From Paralvinella palmiformis (lineage: Eukaryota > Annelida > Polychaeta > Terebellida > Alvinellidae): a stretch of DNA of 64,000 bases. Position numbers and translations under genes: made by a program. This document shows, in pieces, positions 59,223 through 64,000 of this stretch; position 1 is the first letter of the stretch, and every line of letters begins with the position of its first letter. The stretch lies in contig JAODUP010001155.1 in assembly GCA_025642065.1 (NCBI GenBank), forward strand, positions 99,741 to 163,740, written 5' to 3'. The notes under the pieces are model-generated. The model saw nothing but the letters and a program-made list of their open reading frames with translations, was not told where the DNA came from and searched no databases.

Positions 59223-59285
59223 CACACACACACAACAAACACACACACACACACACACAACCACAAATAAACACACATATACACG
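59070..59285 (+). repeat. (AC)n array with (CAGACACACACT)-type units
   Basis: Four ACACACTCAGAC units (about 59,107-59,158) and then (AC)n to 59,285 with AACA interruptions. Confidence 0.95.
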
Positions 59286-59349
59286 CGTACACCCGCGCTA
59301 AATTTAGACACACATTCATCCAAATGTTCCATTTGTTGTTTTGTTTCTT

Positions 59350-59890
59350 TCTAATGTAAACACTTCTTATTCTTTAAATATGTTCTGGCCATACGTTGTT
59401 CGTATAAGCCATTATTATATTAAATAGGCCATTCTTTAAAGGTTAAGGTTGGCATGATATTCCTAGCTCAATTAATAAAGGTCAGAATGTCAATTGAATG
59501 ACGGCAAGACCAAAACAGTTCCAATATACAAATTTCTGGCCAGACGTTGTTCGTATAAGCCATTATTATATTAAGTAGGCCATTCTTTAAAGGTTAAGGT
59601 TGGCATGATATTCCTAGCTCAATTAATAAAGGTCAGAATGTCAATTGAATGACGGCAAGACCAAAACAGTTCCAATATACTTAACCTTGATGTTGGACGT
59701 AAACGATTAGGCTTGGTTTTATTTCTGGGAAGATAATTGTTCTATCCAGAAATCAGGCGGGAGTAATTAAGGTGTTAATGCAAGGTATGCCTAGATAATT
59801 AGATTACTAGAATAGCGATACCTTGAACGTGGCAGGTGTATTTTCAGGTCAGTAATTATTATTGGTAATAGTCAGTTTTGATTATAAGAG
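59350..59890 (+). repeat. Dispersed repeat D5, right-part copy with internal tandem duplication
   Basis: Matches 21,720-22,060 in order (AATGTAAACACTT, AGGCCATT, CTAGCTCAATTAATAAAGGT, AAACGATTAGG, TAATTAAGGTG, TTTTCAGGTCAG). Within it, 59,383-59,533 and 59,534-59,684 are adjacent 151-bp copies differing at only a few positions. Confidence 0.75.
59383..59684 (+). repeat. Tandem duplication, 2 x 151 bp
   Basis: Unit 1 starts TTCTGGCCATACGTTG and unit 2 starts TTCTGGCCAGACGTTG. Both end near CCAATATAC. I noticed mismatches only near the start, in TAAATAGG against TAAGTAGG, and at the unit ends. The near-identity implies a recent event, or duplication during assembly. Confidence 0.93.
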
Positions 59891-60384
59891 GATGTTGGCA
59901 ACACAAATGATCACAGTGACATATGTGCAAAAGATGCTCTATATGGAAAGATGTGTGTATTTCTGTATGTACCCGCGCGCTCGCTCGCGCACGCTCGTGT
60001 ATGTTGCATGTAAGTTTGTATGTTTTTAATCCTTTCTTTTCTCCATTTTAGTTTTAATTCCCGGTTATACATCACCTAATGACAAACCTATTTGTTATCT
60101 AATAAAGTTGATAATTAACACTCCACATTGATACTTCCCTTTCCTTCCTTTCAATTGCTAAAACCGACTGTAAGACTATCACTCTGCTACGTTATTATTT
60201 TGGAATTTAAATGAATATTTTATGATATATGTATATGGTCGTCGATGAGTAAAAAAGTTGTGAATTGTATTCTTTTTTAATTTCATGGCTGACCATTGTC
60301 TTTTATAATGCATACATTGGACAAATTATAACATAGGTGATTTATAAATTGGTCATGGTCCACTAAAAGACACTGATATAATTT

Positions 60385-60390
<6 letters not shown>
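59891..60390. other. No recognised gene
   Basis: A short GCGCGCTCGCTCGCGC patch lies at 59,972-59,991; the rest is AT-rich and unassigned. Confidence 0.5.

Positions 60391-60439
<49 letters not shown>
60391..60439. repeat. (AT)n microsatellite
   Basis: Pure AT run. A second lies at 60,551-60,602. Confidence 0.96.
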
Positions 60440-60444
<5 letters not shown>

Positions 60445-60542
60445 TAAAGTAATATCTTACAACTGACAATAACACATTTTAATAAATTATAATGGATGTA
60501 TATGTCTCATGAATGTTTAGATGTTGATGTTCTGAGCGAGAC

Positions 60543-60550
<8 letters not shown>

Positions 60551-60602
<52 letters not shown>
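60551..60602. repeat. (AT)n microsatellite
   Basis: Pure AT run. Confidence 0.96.
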
Positions 60603-60603
<1 letters not shown>

Positions 60604-61037
60604 CCTAAAACATACATTGCCCGTACCAGACATCTTATCTATTTCCATCCAGATTCCTTATTACACCAATGTAAGAAAGTTATGTCGTTATTACAACATG
60701 TTTGAGTCTATTAGCTTTGTCATGTATAATGTAGAATCTATATTGTTGTCCTCTTATGTGGTCTGGCGAAACGACCTATTAATTCATACAATGCTGCTTG
60801 ATAGATTTATACTCCTGGAGTCGTTTGTTACTCCGGCAGGCATCTCTATGGGTATTAAGCTGCGGACAGAGTTTTGTTCCCATATTATGAGGAATTAGGT
60901 TACACTGATATAGGATTTTTTTTTAATGTATAGCTATTATAATCCCGACGTGTCATTCGCAATATCGGAGATCTGCCTGAAATCCGCTGTTCTCGACCAT
61001 GGGTCAGGTGGATAGGCGCTTTAATTTAGATCCCACC
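60603..61037. other. No recognised gene
   Basis: The plus frame 60,617-60,898 (93 codons) is the longest non-repeat frame nearby. It starts right after an (AT)n block and resembles no family I know. Treated as chance. Confidence 0.45.
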
Positions 61038-61742
61038 ACACCTAACTGCATATACTTAGGGACGCTAACTTAAGCGTGAATGAACGTTCCCTTAGTGATG
61101 AACGGAAACGTATGAGGGTTAGCTGTTAGATTCGAGTAAATCGTAGTATTTACTCAGGTTTGAGACGATATTTCGTTCTAGTCCAGTAATAATCCATTGT
61201 GCGGTATTGCTACTTTGTTTTTATTTTAGTTTAATCGCTTTAGTGAGTCCATACTGTGTTAGTGTACATTATTGTTGTTATGAATAAACTGTAATGTTGT
61301 TAACACCCTGAGGCTATATATAGGGCTTGAATTTTCACTTAGTTTAGAGAAGAACTTCGACGCCAGACCAGTCGGACGTGTATTGATACATGGTTCATAT
61401 AGGTAGGATTTATTCAGTTATTCGAACGCAGAATAAAGCTGAGGTCAGCATCTGAGGTGTCGAAATGCTTTATATACAGGTTTCTTTTGGACCACAGAAA
61501 ATACTGTTGAATGTAAACTGTGGTGTGAAAGTAGTCAAAGCGAATTATCTGGTTCCCACAGGCTGATGAGTAGACCAGACACATGCTTAGGTATACGCAC
61601 ACATTTATCAATATGTGGAGGTATGGAACATTTTATTTTTAGATTAATGTATGTATAGTTGTATTTGTATTTTCATTGTGGAGGTAGGTCTCGAATGTTG
61701 TTTAGATATGTTGATGCTCTGTGCCTTCTTTATATGTACCCT
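61038..61742 (-). repeat. Dispersed repeat D1, minus-strand copy
   Basis: Reverse complement of most of 5,352-6,073. It carries about 130 bases (around 61,375-61,510) that the plus copy lacks and lacks the 5,556-5,720 insertion. The copies are long and similar enough to suggest movement or duplication after family expansion. No terminal repeats, coding sequence or target-site duplication were identified. Confidence 0.85.
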
Positions 61743-61745
61743 AAA

Positions 61746-61817
61746 CACGCGCACGCACGCACACACGCACGCACGCACACACGCACGCACGCACACGACA
61801 CACACGCACACACGCAC

Positions 61818-61874
<57 letters not shown>

Positions 61875-61875
61875 C
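61746..61875 (+). repeat. Compound (CGCA)/(CA)n and (TA)n microsatellite
   Basis: ACGCACGC units grading into (AC)n and then (AT)n. On the minus strand this gives AT then GT ahead of D1, the same order as at 5,259-5,349. Confidence 0.95.
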
Positions 61876-61887
61876 TATTATTGGGAC

Positions 61888-61985
61888 AGTTAGGGCTCCT
61901 CCATGGCCTAACTGGTAGCATGGTTGGTGACAGATATATAGGTCCTGTCTTCGACCCCCAATTCATTGAAAGAAAACTAAAATAA
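61888..61985 (+). mobile_element. tRNA-like SINE head fragment
   Basis: The segment has box A-like CATGGCCTAACTGGTAGC and box B-like TGTCTTCGACCCCC with tRNA-like spacing, then an A-rich stretch ending near 61,985. It may be a short SINE or the head of SINE-A or SINE-B. The body after box B is too short to assign it. Confidence 0.6.
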
Positions 61986-62163
61986 CAAAGAAAATAGATA
62001 TAACAGTATACATTGATACAACAATGTACACAACAACATATATCAATATAACCATGGATGTAGCAATATACATTAACGTAATAGGTAATGGTTTATAATG
62101 AAATAATAGCGTACGTTGTAGTTATAGTCTAGTGTAGCCATTAATATAATAATGTCAGTTATT

Positions 62164-62222
62164 TATGTGTATGTGTGTCTCTCTCTCTGTTGTGTGTGTG
62201 TGTGTGTGTGTGTGTTTGTGTT
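62164..62222 (+). repeat. (GT)n microsatellite
   Basis: GT and CT dinucleotides (CTCTCTCT at about 62,179) leading to (GT)n. It abuts the end of the NADAR-like fragment. Confidence 0.93.
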
Positions 62223-63200
62223 TATCTTCCAATGCGAATCATCACTGCAGGATCTGTAGCCAACATTTCTTCACCAACACTAAGTGCATCCTTCCCAAGT
62301 ACAGCCTTTGTGTGTTGAATATAGTGGTCAACCCAATAATTGCACGAGGAATCAATTTCACGTTTGCAATTGTAGTAATCGATTAATGGGGACAGGAGCC
62401 TATTGAACATTATTTGGTGGTCAGTGGTGACAGTGGTTACATCCTAGATTTTAAAGGAGATTGTCCCCCGGGTGTAGACCGTATAGGATATTTCGTTTAC
62501 AACTAAATTATCCCTGTATAGTACAAATATCATGATTTATTTTAATTTTATCAACATGAAGATCGATCTCAGAATACTCGACCTTTATATCATTTATATA
62601 GACAGGTGGAGTATTTTTTCTTTGATGTGTTTTGCACGGTAAAGCACTTTGTGTCGACCAGAGAACTGTGTACATCTCACATTGATATCTCATCATTTAT
62701 CATATTTTTACAACGGTTTTACAGTCTACGACATCGAAATATGCTTATCATGTCGCCATCTAGCTTCATTTAATCCATAAACAGTGATGTATATCACCTT
62801 TTTATGTCTGTGTCTGTTTGCCCGTCCACCTCTTGGAGCCAAGTAACTATCCGATTGTCTCTTATATTATACTCCTAAGACGTCCTGACATGCAACGTTG
62901 GGTATTTTCAGTAAGGATATTGGTGTCTAGTGTTCATCAAGAAGATTACTGAATTATTTCACATTACGTTACATTCATCCATATTAACTTCCAGATAATC
63001 AAAAACTTTCTCTAATTCTATCTCTATGTTCTTCCGCATTTCTTTTATGGGTTTATCAATCACATCTTGTTAGGAATCTATAGTTTGCTTTTTGAATTGT
63101 TCTACCTAATGTGGAGGACCACTAGTTCCTTACAAAACCGTGACACTAGTCTGTCCTACTGTAAAACATGTGCGTTTTACATATTAGTTTTGGACTCAAA
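62222..63200 (-). pseudogene. Coiled-coil plus NADAR-like pseudogene
   Basis: On the minus strand the frame near 62,985-63,115 reads VEQFKKQTIDS, stop, QDVIDKPIKEMRKNIEIELE, then KVFDYLEVNMDECNVM and a stop, with heptad-like spacing. At 62,508-62,696 a frame reads NTPPVYINDIKVEYSEIDLH and continues to ICTIQG. At 62,222-62,410 it gives SPLIDYYNCKREIDSS, then YWVDHYIQHTKAVLGKD and MLATDPAVMIRIGR. NADAR domains (YbiA-like N-glycosidases) open with N-F-Y or S-P-L-S-N-F-Y and carry E-H-Y-F-Q-x-x-K followed by D-P-x-x-x-K-x-x-G-R. Here the Glu of EHYFQ is Asp. Stops, a gap of about 100 bases and a microsatellite at its end show that it is broken. It may derive from a retrotransposon ORF rather than a host gene. 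Confidence 0.55.
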
Positions 63201-64000
63201 GCGCATTGGTTTCCATTGAGTCAGACATATTGATTAATATTGCCAGTTACCCAGATTCTCAGTGTGGGCACCTTCGCGCTTCACTAAAATGACATGGGCC
63301 AATATCAAATATGCATACGGTTATATTGAAAGTATATTTAATTCGAATCTTTTTGGTAAAATCTATTCAAACACCGATCATAATGTATCATCCCTATATC
63401 ACTATAGTATCTCATGAATACATCCTATAATCATGACACTGATCAATCTCCCGTAAAACAGTTAAATCAATGAAAATGCGGCCACTACACAACACAAAAA
63501 CCTGTCACCTAATATTAGTTTACACTAGTAATTCAGAAATCTTGTTAAAACATTCCTGAATCTTCTGAGATAAAGCAGACTACAAACATAGCTTTCTCTA
63601 TATATTACTATCATCAATATTATCATAGCCTACGGAGTGCACCTTTTGATTTGTAAAACTTCTATATGACAATTGACTCGTAGTAGCAGTGATGAACATC
63701 AAGATCAGTTATTTATTATTATAATAAGTGACATTTTATTGTGATTGCAAAAAGACATGCAAATTGCAGTGTAATAAGTATATTCTACTTCTGAATAAGA
63801 ATGTAGGAGCGTATCTCGTAAACTGCAAATCGGCTGTTCTCGAAGATGCTAATTTCCGTCACAGCACCTGATTGAAGCTGTCTAAACCTTAATGAAAGAA
63901 TACTACATTTCCATTTTATGTTCTTATTAAACAGGAAGCTTTCTCTAACACTGAGTCACATTCACAGATCACAAATAATTACAATTATTGTACTGACTTT
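63201..64000. other. No recognised gene
   Basis: The first 60 bases may hold the start of the preceding pseudogene (a minus-strand ATG with MSDSMETNAL, about 63,200-63,230). The remainder is AT-rich and unassigned to the window end. Confidence 0.45.

Noticed and set aside
60617..60898. 93-codon plus-strand frame
   Set aside because: Longest non-repeat frame nearby, but it starts right after an (AT)n block and shows no domain. Likely chance.

Overview
This window looks like intergenic or intronic DNA from an animal nuclear genome. It is strongly AT-rich by eye, dense in long microsatellites ((AT)n, (AC)n, (ATCT)n, (CTCA)n, (ATT)n), and littered with decayed transposons. The mixture of CR1/L2-like and I-like non-LTR retrotransposons, Tc1 and hAT-type DNA transposons and several tRNA-derived SINE families suggests an aquatic invertebrate, most likely a mollusc. 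That placement is inference: no host gene is available to confirm it. I could support no intact host protein gene, rRNA or functional tRNA gene, and no CRISPR array.

Layout. Positions 1-8,000 hold mostly unassigned AT-rich DNA, two SINE-A copies (one reversed at 1,704-1,879, one with near-perfect target-site duplications at 3,505-3,734), a large (AC)n block and one copy of a dispersed repeat (5,352-6,073). At 8,075-8,722 a Tc1 remnant (minus) abuts the 3' end of a CR1/L2-like element (plus) that ends in (ATT)n. Positions 11,100-13,760 hold a dead I-like retrotransposon with ORF1, reverse transcriptase (RT) and RNase H pieces. Positions 17,930-19,800 hold a near-complete but frameshifted CR1/L2-like ORF2. 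Further remains are a minus-strand RT (22,440-23,040), a hAT-type transposase (24,125-24,885), a Tc1 DD34E transposase (35,153-35,830), a long minus-strand RT of a different lineage (37,790-39,290), a plus-strand RT invaded by (CT)n (40,690-41,852), and a cluster of RT and hAT fragments at 46,340-50,990. At the right end (62,222-63,200) is a minus-strand pseudogene that I read as a coiled-coil segment followed by a NADAR-like domain.

How the parts relate. Nothing here works as a host operon or pathway. The elements are autonomous and parasitic transposons in layers. Clean target-site duplications show that some SINEs (32,564-32,754 and 39,757-40,125) inserted relatively recently; the second one split an older coding-like frame. 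Several (ATT)n blocks are the 3' tails of RT elements. Two (CT)n blocks grew inside an RT frame.

Two regions (11,540-11,830 and 46,970-47,555) look like garbled, homopolymer-rich copies of nearby sequence. They should be checked as possible assembly errors before any biological reading.

The observations most worth following are the NADAR-like pseudogene, the coding-like frame split by the SINE at 39,600-40,480, the inverted dispersed repeat pair (5,352-6,073 and 61,038-61,742) that carries a compound microsatellite at the same edge, and the suspected false duplication.
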